64,000 nucleotides of DNA from Thysanoteuthis rhombus (GCA_963457665.1 OY735213.1:49122785-49186784), one strand, 5' to 3'; positions 11,895 to 23,056 are shown, counted from the first letter of the stretch. Notes: generated by a model from the letters alone, not told the origin. Translations and numbers: made by a program.

Positions 11895-12375
11895 GACTTT
11901 CAACGTCCATCATTGGACATAGACTTTCCCCATGATTTGCTTCACCTCTCTATTGTGGGTGTTGAGGAGATAATACTTTCTGAATTTGTCTAGTTCATCT
12001 CTCCATTTTGTATTCTGCTGGCCTTCGTTATGCATGTGATCTCTAGGGATCCATGATGTGAGTCCTGATGTCCATCAGTTGTCAGCCATTCTTTGACACG
12101 ACCAGCCTGTTGCCATTCAAGTTTTCTAATAGATTCTATGATGTCTTGGACTCCTGTTTTCCCCCTGATATATCATGCTGTCTTGTGATCTCTCCATGTG
12201 AAGTTGAGCATGATTCTCTCATGCGCACATTTCATGCTTCTCAGTTTGCAGGCCAGTCTGTTGGTTAGGTTCCATGTTTCAGTTCCATCGGTGATTATCA
12301 AGAGGATGCATTGGTTTTATACTCTTTTTTTTAGGACTAATGGGATCTTCTTATTTTTGAGGGATGATCTTGCTC
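11846..12375 (-). mobile_element. RTE-1 3' fragment with long (ATC)n tail
   Basis: Starts with 16 ATC units (11846-11894), the complement of the element's (GAT)n tail. The decayed C-terminal coding region follows: TTGGACATAGACTTTCCCC, GATCCATGATGTGAGTCC and TCTCCATGTGAAGTTGAGC. 5'-truncated. Confidence 0.87.
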
Positions 12376-12973
12376 TGCCAAATGTAGATATCTAAATTGG
12401 CAACTGATGTAAATTTAAATATGAAATATATCTGAATTGGCTACACTACAGAAGTTGTAGTTTTGAATGACTGATGGAAAATTATTTCATATCACTATTA
12501 TGGCACTTGTTGAACAGACACGCCATAGTATCTAAAGACAATCTTTTCCCAAAAGCAGAAAGAACCAGGTTTCTGAAGTAGAGGATATTTATGCTTATGA
12601 TCTTCTGTAGCAAAAATTGCTTATGGTTTAAATTGCTGAAAATGTCACAATACTACTGCTGAAAAATGACCAACTAAGAGAAACAATTGGCAAAGGAAAT
12701 TCTCATAACTAACAACATATAAGATCATTCTATACTAGAAAGGGTGCCAAAGTTCGGCTTGCCTGAGACACTAAGAGCTCAAAGGGTTGCCATGCTTATT
12801 CCATAGAAGTTTCATAGAGTTTGTAATCACAATCCTGACTGTTACAATTGTTTTAGAAAAAAAACCATCAACTTTTCAGCAAAGATAGAACTTAATCCTT
12901 AAACTGCAGCACTCTAATCTGGGTAATGAACTGTAATTGTAACCAAGTTTTTTTTCAACAATTTCTGATTACA
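12376..12973. other. Unassigned intron-like sequence
   Basis: No coding region or shared repeat recognised. Confidence 0.35.
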
Positions 12974-12981
12974 CTTTAGTG

Positions 12982-13383
12982 CAATAATTCTGAACGTGGG
13001 GTACACACCCATCAGGGGGCAATTTGAGAATAGTGGGGTGGGGTTAGTCTAGAATTTTGATATTAAGAAAAGTGTTCTATCACACAAAACTGAGTCTTAT
13101 TAAGGCTTAAATAATTCCTAATTATACAATAGTATTAATTCCTAATCACACAATAGTATTAATTACTACGTACACAAAAGTATTAATTACTAATTTAACC
13201 ATGGATTTCATAGTTACTAATGTTTAACTCAATTACTTGTGATATAGAGGTATATAAATGCATTGAGATAAGCATATGGCTTATATTTTTTTTGTCACAT
13301 GATATTTTTTTCATAGTAACGAAGACATCACATTTTTTGAGCTGTCAATGGGCTGATGGAACAAAAAAGGTTTAGGATCACTG
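12982..13383. mobile_element. hAT-like non-autonomous element (402 bp)
   Basis: Terminal inverted repeats CAATAATTCTGAACG and, at the other end in reverse, CAGTGATCCTAAACC match at 10 of 15 positions, nearly all differences being transitions. Flanking octamers CTTTAGTG (12974-12981) and GTTTGGTG (13384-13391) agree at 6 of 8, as expected of a decayed hAT 8-bp target duplication. The interior has a small tandem repeat around AATTCCTAATTATACAATAG. It carries no transposase. Confidence 0.65.
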
Positions 13384-13391
13384 GTTTGGTG

Positions 13392-13931
13392 TAATCATCT
13401 TATGTCTATTACTGCCTTCCATAGTTGGTTTGTCACAAAAGCAGTTGTAAACAATTAATTCATAAAAATGTTGCAATTTCTAAAACTTTCATTTTAGAAA
13501 TGGCACGATTTTTGTTTAAAATTTGATTGTCATATTTGTGCTCTTTGGGAGAAAAATCTTTTATATTTATCAACTGACTTGAAATTGTTATTTATATATT
13601 ATGGAATGTTGTTTGGTGAATATGTCACCTACTTTAATGAACCTATTCCCAAAACTTTGATGCCACTGAGAAGCAAATTCTAATGGAAGTGAATGTTTAA
13701 TCTCGTTTTTTTCCATTGAGGTTTTATGAGAAATAGTTTGTTTTCAATAAAACATGTTGAAATCAACAAGTAACACTGGAAATTTGTTTGTATTTTTTGT
13801 CGTGAAATAAATTGTTCCCTGAGAATGTTGTTTACAAGTGAAGTATTGACCTTTTCACTTGTATGTGAATAAAACTTACTTTAATAGATGCGCATCTATT
13901 TATCTTGGTAAATATTACCTTGATTTTATTC
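13392..13931. other. Unassigned intron-like sequence
   Basis: AT-rich, no recognised feature. Confidence 0.35.
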
Positions 13932-14240
13932 AAAACCATCAACCCAGACTATCAATATAGGTTTTCTTAGCTTTTAAGTAGGTCTGGCTGGCTGGCTGGC
14001 TAGCTGGCTATCAATATGTCATGCGTGTAGGCTGCACCAATTGAACTAAAGAGCTGAAAATTTGAATATTTATCCTTTATTATGTCTACAAAAATTTTTT
14101 TTTTCTGTTTCTTGACATTTTCTCACCAAAACAAGTTTTTTTGGGGGTGGGGGTCAATTTGCAATGAAAGTTTTGTGTCTGGTTTGTGTCCGGCAGCATT
14201 CACACATTATTTTTGAAGATTCAGATCTTTTTAGTTCTGG
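13932..14240 (+). repeat. Rep-A, forward, broken at mid-element
   Basis: From CAAAACCATCAACCCAGAC through tandem GGCT words and the GTGTCCGGCAGCATTCAC block. It stops at TTTTAGT, just where other copies carry the AGTGATCACTG palindrome. Confidence 0.85.
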
Positions 14241-14387
14241 TACGGATGATAAGGCTTCCTGAGGCAAAAGGGATGTAAGTTTGAATCTCACTTATCCTTT
14301 ATCTCCCAAGCGCATTGATCACTAACTGCCCTAAATTGACGGTCTGAGTAATTGCAATAAATAGCAACTAAAATTAAGAAGAAAGAA
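14238..14387 (+). mobile_element. tRNA-headed SINE-like repeat (family S2)
   Basis: A box-like TGGTACGGATGATAAGG and B box-like GTAAGTTTGAATCTCAC, at tRNA-like spacing, suggest an RNA polymerase III-type head. The body continues to an A-rich end near 14387. Lies exactly between a forward and a reverse Rep-A copy. Resembles repeats at 31826 and 42490. Confidence 0.5.
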
Positions 14388-14783
14388 ACAATAGAAACTG
14401 TCACGTGACCAATCCACTTTGGCAGCATGCCATGTTGGAGGTGATCAATCGAGGCATAGAATAAAAGGTGATCAACAATTGCGCAGTGATAAATAAAAAG
14501 TCTGAATTTTCAAAAAACAAATGGGCACAAAGTGAGTGATCAGTATAGCATAGAATTAGATAGGAAACTGGACCCCCTCTTAAAAAAAAAAGTGTTCAGG
14601 GAGAGAATTCTGAAAAAACAAAAAAACTATTCTTTCTAGACATAATAAGGAGTAAATGTTTATATTTTCAGTCCTCTAGCTCCATTGGAACAGCCAGTCA
14701 CGTGATATCTACACACATAGCCAGCCAGACTTGAGAAATGAAAGAAACGTATGTTGACAGTTTTTGCTGACAGTTTCTAATTC
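14388..14783 (-). repeat. Rep-A, reverse, nearly full
   Basis: From ATAGAAACTGTCACGTGACC through TTTGGCAGCATGCCATGTTG and ATAATAAGGAGTAAATGTTT to GCTGACAGTTTCTAATT. Confidence 0.87.
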
Positions 14784-14814
14784 CAATGCTCAAAAAGTAA
14801 TAATCTTAACATAT

Positions 14815-15107
14815 AACAAGCATATATGCTAATTTCTTCTCTGTTTGTGCTCACGTATTTCATTGGTTAATTCATCTTTCTATTATGACATAAAAATGAA
14901 AATGATGATTCTGTCATAGAAACTCCCAAGATTATATGTCTGATCACATATTGAAATAGCTTGAGTTAAGTTGAAACTTTAACTAAAGTTGAAAACTTAA
15001 GATTAGAATACTTGAATTATTAAGAAAGAATTACCTAATAATATTGCTTTATGCCCCTTAGTACAGATCCCTGTATAAAGAAAGTCGTCATTTTTAAAAA
15101 GTAGCCA
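14815..15107 (+). repeat. Rep-C, copy 1 of a tandem pair
   Basis: Words CATTGGTTAATTCATC, TATTATGACATAA, TGATCACATATTGAAATAGC, ATACTTGAATTATTAAG and GCTTTATGCCCCTTAGTAC. These recur at 15108, 33545 and 38992. Confidence 0.75.
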
Positions 15108-15330
15108 TGTATGCAAATTTCTTCTCTGTTTGTTTGCATATTGATCTCATTGGTTAATTTACCTTCCTATTACGACATAACACTGAAGATTACATCATTT
15201 ATAGACTTTTTGTTTGATCATACATTAAAATAGCATGAGTTCAGACTTGAAAAAAAAAATCAAAATTAGGATACTTGACTTATCAAAAATAAATTCTTAA
15301 TGAAATAGCTTTTAGTTTGTGGTGATTACC
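15108..15330 (+). repeat. Rep-C, copy 2 of a tandem pair
   Basis: Repeats the 14815 unit from TTTCTTCTCTGTTTGT on, with ACGACATAACACTGAAGATT and GGATACTTGACTTATC. Confidence 0.75.
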
Positions 15331-15993
15331 AATATTTGATAGTGTTCCCTCTGCTAAGAATACCAATGCAAGACAGTACTTCCCCTAAAATCTGAGCCTT
15401 GCCCCCAGAAAGTGCTGTGACTTCACAACTCTAAAAAGAACAGCTTCCTTCTTGCTTCATGCTCTTATTTCGTGCTACTAGTCTCTGACACACCTTGATT
15501 AAAAAAGGATCTTAAACTGTGGTTGTGCTTTGATAGAATGTGGGAGTACTGTATCTTATTATTTTTGCAGTTATACGGTCTTCGACTGTTACGAGAGAAG
15601 CCAATGATGACTCGTAAAGGCTATTTACCAAAAATACATTCTTTGTATGAATCAATAATATTTTCATTTTCCTTAATGCATAACAGGATTGTCTTCGATT
15701 GTTTTAACCTTTATACCATACCCTTCAGTCAACCAAGTGGCCTGTCCTAATACCTTGATTCACAAAACCTATTGGTTCTTTAGTGCTGATCAATACATAA
15801 AAAAACCCTGTCATCTTTGATGGGTGGGTGCTTGTAGTCTACATTTTTCTCTTGTTCCCCACACACAAGCATGTATATCCAAACACTTGATATATGTCAA
15901 TCCTTATTGCCCACCTTGCCTTAATGGTTACTTCAGAATCTTCTCTTTCATATAGCAGAGTTGACCATGAAAATCAGATGAAACTATTTGTAT
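15331..15993. other. Unassigned, with a short Rep-C end at about 15735-15822
   Basis: The 15735-15822 piece carries TAGTGCTGATCAATACATAA and CCCTGTCATC, which end the fuller Rep-C copies. An AG-acceptor-like site at 15568-15569 precedes a short open stretch, but with no recognised protein. Confidence 0.45.
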
Positions 15994-16455
15994 AGAAACC
16001 ATCAACCAAAATCCTTCCAAAATTGTCTACACAGGTTTCTTCAGTTTTTGAATGATTCTGGCTTGCCAGCTCTCTATTAATCTATGTACATGTATGTCAC
16101 GCTTACACAGTGCACCATTGGAGCAAGAGGGCTGAAAATTCAAACATTTACTCCTTACTATGTATGGAAATTTTTTTTTTCAAAAAATCCTCCCATACCA
16201 CCTATACTAGGTTTTTAGTGGGAAGTTCAATTTGCAATGTCACTTCATGCTAAATTAGTCCTTTAGTTTGTGTTCAACAGCATTCAGGCTTATTATTTGA
16301 AAATCAAGACTTCTTAGTGATCATTGCCCAACAAAAGGCAATAGAGGTAATTTATTCATTAATTAACCCTTTTTCCAATTTCCTAATTGATCCCCCTTCC
16401 AACCATAAGATGTTAGTCATATGACAGTTTCTATTGACTGACTAACAATACTAGT
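15994..16455 (+). repeat. Rep-A, full length
   Basis: From TAGAAACCATCAACC through CACCATTGGAGCAAGAGGGC, AATGTCACTTCATGCTAAAT and GTGATCATTGCCCAAC to ATGACAGTTTCTATTGACTG. Followed by Rep-G. Confidence 0.88.
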
Positions 16456-16860
16456 TCTTTTTTTTTGATTATGTAATCTTTTGCCTTGTACTATGTACTC
16501 GTTCATACTTTTCATGACAACTAGTGAATGACTTTTCTTATTTCCACTTCTTTGCCAAAGTAGATAAAAACTATTCTTAATCAGTTGAACTGAATTCCCA
16601 TTTCTTTGATAAACATCATATATTCAAAGATCTCTATTGAATGCATTGTAATAAGACTAGTATTGATGACCAGCAATTTCTGTTCGCTTAAGTTGCTTGT
16701 CAACTTTATGATCAAGGTTAGAATTTGGTTAATAGGCTAAAGTGGGATGGATAGGACGATATCTCTACATCAACAATCAAAAAAGTGTTGACAACAATGA
16801 AAGTCATTTGCTAGTTGTCATCAAAAATATGAATTAAAGCATACTACAACTTGAAAGTGA
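16456..16860. repeat. Rep-G inverted pair
   Basis: A forward piece (16487-16575, with CATGACAACTAGTGAATGAC) and a longer reverse piece (16640-16860, with GAAAGTCATTTGCTAGTTGTC) face each other across about 80 bases. The reverse piece is the complement of 9780-10000. Confidence 0.68.
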
Positions 16861-16867
16861 ATTTATC

Positions 16868-17780
16868 AAATGGAGATGGTCCATGGTTGAGTAGCTTTTT
16901 TTAAGCTGGCTTGTTACCGTGGTTGGTTTTCATCTGTTGTTTCTGTGATTCGGTTGGCAATAACTTTGGTGAAAAGTTTGTAAATACAGTTGAGTAGATT
17001 GGTCTGTAGTTGTTGAGGTTTTTCTGTGTTTCCTCTTTAAAGTCACTGCATTATGATTGCAGTGTTCCAATATTCTGAGATTTCCCTTTGTTTAAGACTA
17101 AGTTGAATAAAATGGCTAGTTTCCTATTGATGACTTTACCAGCTTTTTGAGTTGGTTTATCGTGATGTTATCTGGTCTATGGGCCTTTTATTTTTTTTGT
17201 TTGTTTCACTTGATATGGTGTAACTTCTGGGAAGTCTTTGAACTGATTGTTCGTGTCTTGCACATCTTGTTCGTTGTTTTTTGTTCCTTGTTTGGAGGAG
17301 CAGCGTTTTTGGAAGAATTTTTCTCCAATGTCATTGATTCTATCACCCTACAAGGTGTAGACCTTGTATATGTTAGAGTATTGCAACATACATACCGTCA
17401 TAGCAGCTCCTTTATCAGGTTACATAAAGACTCAGAGCCCTTTCAGCTCCAAAAAGGGGTAAGATAAAGTGATATCAGCTCACCTAAATTCTTCACTGCC
17501 TGCCTCAAGATGATCTTCAGAAAACTAGACTTGGAAAACAAAAGATTCAAAAAAGACGTTGCATAGCTAAGTAACCTCAGATTAGCAGACAGCATTGTTT
17601 TTTTTTTGCAGAGAATTTCCACAACCGCCAACTGATGCTAGATGAACTAAACAAAGAAAGCAAGAATGTTGCTTTCACATGAACCTCAGTAAAACAAAGG
17701 TCATCCACAACAAACTTGTCGAAAATGCAAATCTGGACAAACTAGACCACTACATCTACGTAGGACGAGTCTCCAAGAAA
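16868..17780. mobile_element. RTE-1 copy with inverted 5' half
   Basis: 16868-17342 is RTE-1 on the minus strand, from upstream of the RT to the block encoding T-M-D-H-L. 17343-17780 is RTE-1 on the plus strand, starting at QGVDLVYVRVLQHTYRHSS and running through SSFIRLHKDSEPFQLQKGVR to DKLDHYIYVG. The two halves meet head to head, with the roughly 40 codons between them in intact copies missing. This is the arrangement known from twin-primed non-LTR insertions. Both parts contain stops and shifts. Confidence 0.78.
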
Positions 17781-18019
17781 TTCTGTGTAATACAGTTTGA
17801 ATATTGCTGTACTAGACTGACAGCTCAGATGAAGAGGTTTTTCTCCCCACTATGCTTTGGAATCATAGTCTATCATTTAGTAGTGCTTTAATATGTGCTA
17901 ATAAGAAACATAAAACTTAAGGCCTGGAGGCATGTGGTCCTTAGTTCTACTACAAAGTTTATCATTGAACCACATTGGCCATCAAAGATGATCAAGGGTT
18001 CTATCCTTCTCTATTTGTG
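17781..18019. other. Unassigned spacer
   Basis: No recognised feature; may include the degenerate continuation of the RTE-1 copy. Confidence 0.35.
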
Positions 18020-18650
18020 CATGTATTTGGTTGTGTATTCCAGTACTCCTGGCCATACCGTTTTGTCTACAGATTTAAAAATTGGCATCAGTACTCCACC
18101 AGACCCCTTCTAAAATTCTTTTTTATTTTTGACCTTTTTTGGGCCTTATTTTGATGAGTTTATCAATAACATCAAGGTTTTCAAAAATCTGGATGTTTTT
18201 TTAGTCTATTTTATTGGTTTCCGTGCAAAATGCCAGAGATGTCCTAAATAGAACCTATTCTGACCATATTTATTCTCTGATGGACTTTTTTTAAAAAAAA
18301 ACTCAACAGCTACAGACCAATCTACTCAACTGTATTTACAAACTTTTCACCAAAGTTATTGTCAACCAAATCACAGAAACAACAGATGAAAACCAACCAC
18401 GGGAACAAGCCAGTTAACTCTGAAGCTACTCAACCATGGACCATCTCCATTCGATGGAGAGATGAACTAGACAAGTTCAGGAAGTACTGGCTCCGTGACG
18501 CCCATGATAGAGAAGTGTGGCAAATCCTGGGGAAGGTCTATGTCCAACGACGGACGCTAAAAGACTGATGATGATGATGATGATGATGTTTTAACTTGAG
18601 TTCAAATTTTGATGCTATGGTTGTTCAATTATTAACTGTGACGGCAAGTC
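18020..18650 (+). repeat. Rep-F copy interrupted by an RTE-1 insertion
   Basis: 18020-18292 carries CTCCTGGCCATACCGTTTTG, AAAAATTGGCATCAGTAC and TGACCATATTTATTC. 18585-18650 resumes with TTTTGATGCTATGGTTGTTC and AACTGTGACGGCAAGT. The uninterrupted order is seen at 61740-62115. Confidence 0.75.
18293..18584 (+). mobile_element. RTE-1 internally deleted copy
   Basis: Opens after an A run with the block encoding the N-Y-R-P-I segment of the RT (CAACAGCTACAGACCAATC) and continues to ACCATGGACCATCTCCATTC. It then jumps directly to GGAGAGATGAACTAGACAAG, the C-terminal R-W-R-D-E-L-D-K block. From there it runs open to the family stop and a (GAT)n tail. Everything between RT motifs and C-terminus is missing. 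Inserted in Rep-F. Confidence 0.82.
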
Positions 18651-18792
18651 TACCAGTGTTCTGTAAAGTACACGGTTTTAAAGATGAGGGTTTTATAAGA
18701 GCAAGAGAATGTCTAGAGAGAATGAATGGCTTTAAAGTTGTGTTTAGTTTTAGTGATGCTATTTAAGAAATTAGCAAGAATGTATTGTTGTT

Positions 18793-19105
18793 AGGAACTA
18801 TCGGCCAAAACTATCAACATAGGTTTCATCAGGTTGGCTAGCTATGTGTGCACATTGCATACAAGCCATACCAATGGAGCTAGAGGACTGAAAATTTGAA
18901 AATATTCTCCTCATTATGTTTAGAAAAGGTGTTTTTTTTTTATAAAAATTGCCCTCCCATAAGTTTTTCGAGTTGGTTAATTTACAATGTAAATTCATGT
19001 TGAATTGGTCCTTAGGTTTTGCCTGACAGTGTTTATGCTTGTTTTTTGAAATTTCTGACATTTTAGTGATCACTGCCCAAGAAAAGTTGTGAGAAGTAAC
19101 TTCCA
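18793..19105 (+). repeat. Rep-A, forward, truncated
   Basis: From GGAACTATCGGCCAAAAC through GCCATACCAATGGAGCTAGA and AATGTAAATTCATG to AGTGATCACTGCCCAAGAAA; the last third is missing. Confidence 0.85.
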
Positions 19106-20150
19106 GAGAGTTTTTCGAACAATTGAACTTCTTGCTGTTTGTGTTGTTAGCACAATGCTTTGGCTGATCCATTCTATGGCCTTCTTCAAGAGTAATATCC
19201 AAAAGAGATGGTGCTAAACAGAATTGTTTTCAGATACACAAAAAGCTTGTCTTGTTCAGTATATTTTTCTTATGGAAAAAAGAAGTCATTTTTGATTCTT
19301 CATTATCCGATGTCTTATGTTTCAATTGTTCAGAAATTGGGTTAGAAATTCATCTGCATCTCCCAGTAGCTTCTAAACAGGTTTACTCATGGAAAAAAAA
19401 TAGATAATCCCGAATTTCTTTATTTTTGTGTTATTCTACATTAGCTTTGATATAAAAATTGCTCAGTTATTATGGAATTTGATATGTAAAATCTCTGGAA
19501 TGGAAGAAAAATGATGGCATATTTGAAATATATGGATACACGTTGCATTTTATATAAGTGGATGATAGAAAAAATTATGCAAGGGAAAAATATTATATTA
19601 TTATCAAGTAGGTTATGTCCCTTTAGTAACAATGTTTTCTTAATTGATTTTGTTGATGTATGCAAATGCATATGGCATATTATATGAGTATATCAGATTG
19701 ATAAGCCTCTATATCCATCAATGCTGGTAAGCCTCAAACCTCGTTGCCCTCTGTGCTGTCCTCTAACTACTGAGTTATCTTTTCATACAACATTTGTGGT
19801 TGATATTCACATCATTGGAAAGGTTTGAATTTTACAAGAAAATCCTTTTATCTGTTGTTATACATCAACTATCCTTTGGTTATGTTAAGGTAGATTAATC
19901 AACCAACTTATCTGGGTGTTGAACACGAGACCTTCTGACATTTAATTTTGTATTCTTAGCTATCAGTAGTGAGGTTTGTTACGAGAACATGCCAAGAGGT
20001 GAATGATATGATAAAAGTATTTCAGAAGTCACCTTAACGTAGGGGTCGACAAATTTCTGGGAGGCAGGCTTGATTAGGAATGTTTCTATGTCTCGTGACC
20101 CAAAAGGAATGAAGTAAACAAGAACCAAAAGTTCAATGAGGTGTCCACTA
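19106..20150. other. Unassigned intron-like sequence
   Basis: Several short open frames without family resemblance; no shared repeat recognised. Confidence 0.35.
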
Positions 20151-20425
20151 TGAAGTTTAAACGCCATTATTGGCAGATCACGTGATTCTGAGTTAGAGAT
20201 AATTTCAGATGAAAAGCATCTTATCAAAGAACACCTTTCTGGCAAGTTTCAAGTAAATCTGACTTGATACAGCTGAGAAAATTGATTTTAAAACATAGTT
20301 TAAATGCTATTATTAACTAATCATGTGACCCTGAGTAGGAGATTTTTTTAGGTAAGAAGCATTTTATCAAGGAATCCCTTTCTATCTGATATCTAGTGGA
20401 TTTGACCTAAAACAGCTGAGAAAAA
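20151..20425 (+). repeat. Tandem duplication, unit about 146 bp
   Basis: AGTTTAAACGCCATTATTGG to GATACAGCTGAGAAAA recurs as AGTTTAAATGCTATTATTAA to AAAACAGCTGAGAAAA, with ATCACGTGAT/ATCATGTGAC and GAAAAGCATCTTATCAA/AGAAGCATTTTATCAAGG in step. Confidence 0.75.
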
Positions 20426-21561
20426 AATATGGGTGCATTTCTATTGACCGACTGACAGAGCCTTTAAAAATTAAGCAATAATTACACTAGGCTATGGGAA
20501 CAGCCCGTTTCTTAATTACTCCAATGTTTTCTTGTTGTTGGAGTGTATACTTACATGAACCTTCATGAACTATTAATCAATGAGAAATATGAAATTCTTT
20601 TTCCTGTTAACAAAATATTATCACATTGTGGTTCAAATATTGTGTTTGATAATAGAACAGAAAGAATGTGTTATGTTATATAATCTGTTAAGCTATAAAA
20701 CATTGATTTTTTTGAGGCAATTGTAGAAATGAGACTTTTTCTCTGTTTTTCGATGCTAAATTTTTTTTGCTCACAAAGAAAATGTAGAAAAAGACAACAA
20801 AGGGTTGTTGTATGCAAGGTCTCATATCCAGGGCCGGATAGAATGAGGTCACAGAATGGATCTGGTTTGCAGGGCTGTAGTTCGCTCCCTCTGCCATAAT
20901 GCATTGAACCTGAAACTTGGGGTGTATTCCTTCTGAAGAGTATATTTTAACTCTGCTAATAAAGTTAAAAAAGTTTTATATATTCACTGGTGTCTTCCTG
21001 TCCATCCAACTTGTTCGTATGTCCACTCAATTGGGCAGCGGGCTAATGAAGAAGTATCTAAGGTTAGATGAGGATCCAGTTTTTTTTTCATTTATCCTGC
21101 ATCGGAGCTTTATTGTATTATCTTCCAAAGACTCTGATGAATTTGATGACAATTTGTGGATATCTGCGAAGGGAGGAGTGATTAAACTTTTGAATGGATC
21201 CAAGATTATTTCACAGTAACTTCCCTTCACCCTAGCTATATGTCCTTGCAATATCTCCTGAGGTTCTCTATTAAATTTTTTTCAAGTGTATACCTTGGAG
21301 TATGGAAGAATTGATTAAATTTTGGTGCAAATCCTGGTATTACCTCTTTTGTACCTCCCCTTCTATTATTGAACTGATTTTCATTCAGTTTATTCTAGCA
21401 ATAGTGTTGGCAGAGATATGTGCTCTTCGAGTGCCTTTTAGGTTTTTTCTCCTCTTGGTGCATCCTATATTGTCAATTAGTATACTGGAAGTTTTCACTT
21501 GAATGTTTCTGTCAGATAAGAACAATGAGCATTACATCATCTGAGATAACTGAGATGTGTT
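20426..21561. other. Unassigned intron-like sequence
   Basis: Open frames at 20671-20904 (minus) and 20917-21219 (plus) lack splice context and recognisable motifs. No repeat seen. Confidence 0.35.
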
Positions 21562-21899
21562 GGTCCTTGCAGGGTTGCCACATATTTGAAACCAAAATGG
21601 CCAAGTATGGCCAAATGCCAAAATTATTACTCATAAGTAATCATGTGAGGTACAAGGTCAGTAATTTAGGGGTGATCTTGTGCACCAAAAATATGTGTGT
21701 GTGCACTGAGAGGTGGATGCATGTGTGAAAATATCTGTGTGTGTGTGTGTTTCTGTTTTCAGTTTTCCCAGGCTAAGGAGAAGAGGAAGGTCAAAGTCGG
21801 TTGACCTCTGGTAAGATTATCTGTTGGCTGCTGGTAGGTGTCAGATAGATCCTTAAATTAGCAATGACAATTGTGATAAGGGATCCATGAACTTGAATA

Positions 21900-22477
21900 T
21901 ATGTGCTAGCACATGTTTGTATAAGAGTTGTATGCATTTAGAGAGAGATAGGGACTAGTAGCAAGTTGGGATCGAGCAGTTAGCTGCTGGCCCTTTAGGG
22001 ATCCTGCAGGAGTGTTTGCATCTCTCAGAAAAATAGCCAAGTTTAACTGAATTTTGTGTATTGCTTGTGTAAAACGCAAATGGAAAAATCTTCCGCACCA
22101 TTTCATCTGTTTAGAGGAGTAACACCATTAACGGGAGAGTCATGACAGAGTACAACCTTTTCAGGATCAGACACTTCATTCTTGACATGGAACCAGTTAC
22201 GTCTCTCCACAGATGCAGTGTTTTCTTTTCCGAAGATTTGTCATCATTTTTCCCAGTGACAGGATCTAAGTTCGCAAAGGGATTTCTGGATGATTCCATC
22301 TACGGTGTCAGAGCAATTATAAGATACAATGCAGAAACCATGCAGCCGATATTTAGGGATATGGCGGCCAGTCCCTGTAAGAAAGGATTCGGGGCGAGAA
22401 GCCCCTGTCATTACATCCCCTTTGGTTACCTAACGTTTGTAAAAGCTATTATTTCATTATCTATTTTTATTGAGTGA
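21900..22477 (+). other. GC-richer block with an unassigned 111-codon open frame
   Basis: Inside the hAT-like element. The plus frame at 22142-22477 is open for 111 codons (LHRCSVFFSEDLSSFF, GFLDDSIYGVRAIIRYN). A plausible acceptor (TTTCATCTGTTTAG) ends at 22114 and a possible donor (CTGTAAGA) lies near 22375. On the minus strand shorter frames overlap it. I recognise no family; it may be captured exon, decayed transposon coding sequence or chance. Confidence 0.25.
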
Positions 22478-22645
22478 AGTTTTATAAATGATAATTATTA
22501 ATTAAAAAGTAAAAAATCATACTACTATTTACCTCCAGCTTAATTTTTTACTTATTTCTTATGCAACTTTATGGTAATGGTCTAAGTGTGTTTGCATTAA
22601 GAAGCAACTGAAGGTAAATAGAAAAGAATCATTAACAGGTTTTGT

Positions 22646-23056
22646 TGCTCACTCAATAAAAACCATCACGCTACCAAATGTCTTTCTGCAACATGCCTTG
22701 TTAGGGATAATTAATCAAAAAAATTGAAAAAGGAGTGATCAATGAGAAACTTAATTTTCTCACCTTTTGTTAGGTCTGAATTTTCCCGTACAAACATGGA
22801 CACAAACTAAGGGATCAATTTAGCATAAACTTGCATTGCAAATTGAACACCCCACTGAAGACCTATTGAACAGGGGAATTTGCAAAAAATAAAAAAAACG
22901 TTTTTCCCTTGAGTAAATTTTCAAATTTCAAGCCTCTTGATCCATTGATGTGTCCTGTACATATAATACATACATAGTTAGCCAGCCGGACCAACTTGAA
23001 AACTGAAGAAATATATGTTGACAATTTTGGTGACAGTTTTGGTTGATGGTTTCTAA
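22646..23056 (-). repeat. Rep-A, reverse, nearly full
   Basis: CTCACTCAATAAAAACCATC, AACATGCCTTGTTAGGG, CCAGCCGGACCAACTTG and GGTTGATGGTTTCTAAT. Nested in the hAT-like element. Confidence 0.87.

Noticed and set aside
11382-11922. Open frames rich in S-L-S-L and poly-histidine
   Set aside because: Translations of (GA)n and (ATC)n repeats.
15523-15750. Possible exon after a TTTTTGCAG acceptor
   Set aside because: The acceptor is plausible, but the open stretch has no recognised protein, no clear phase-compatible donor and no fit to the ARMH1 order.
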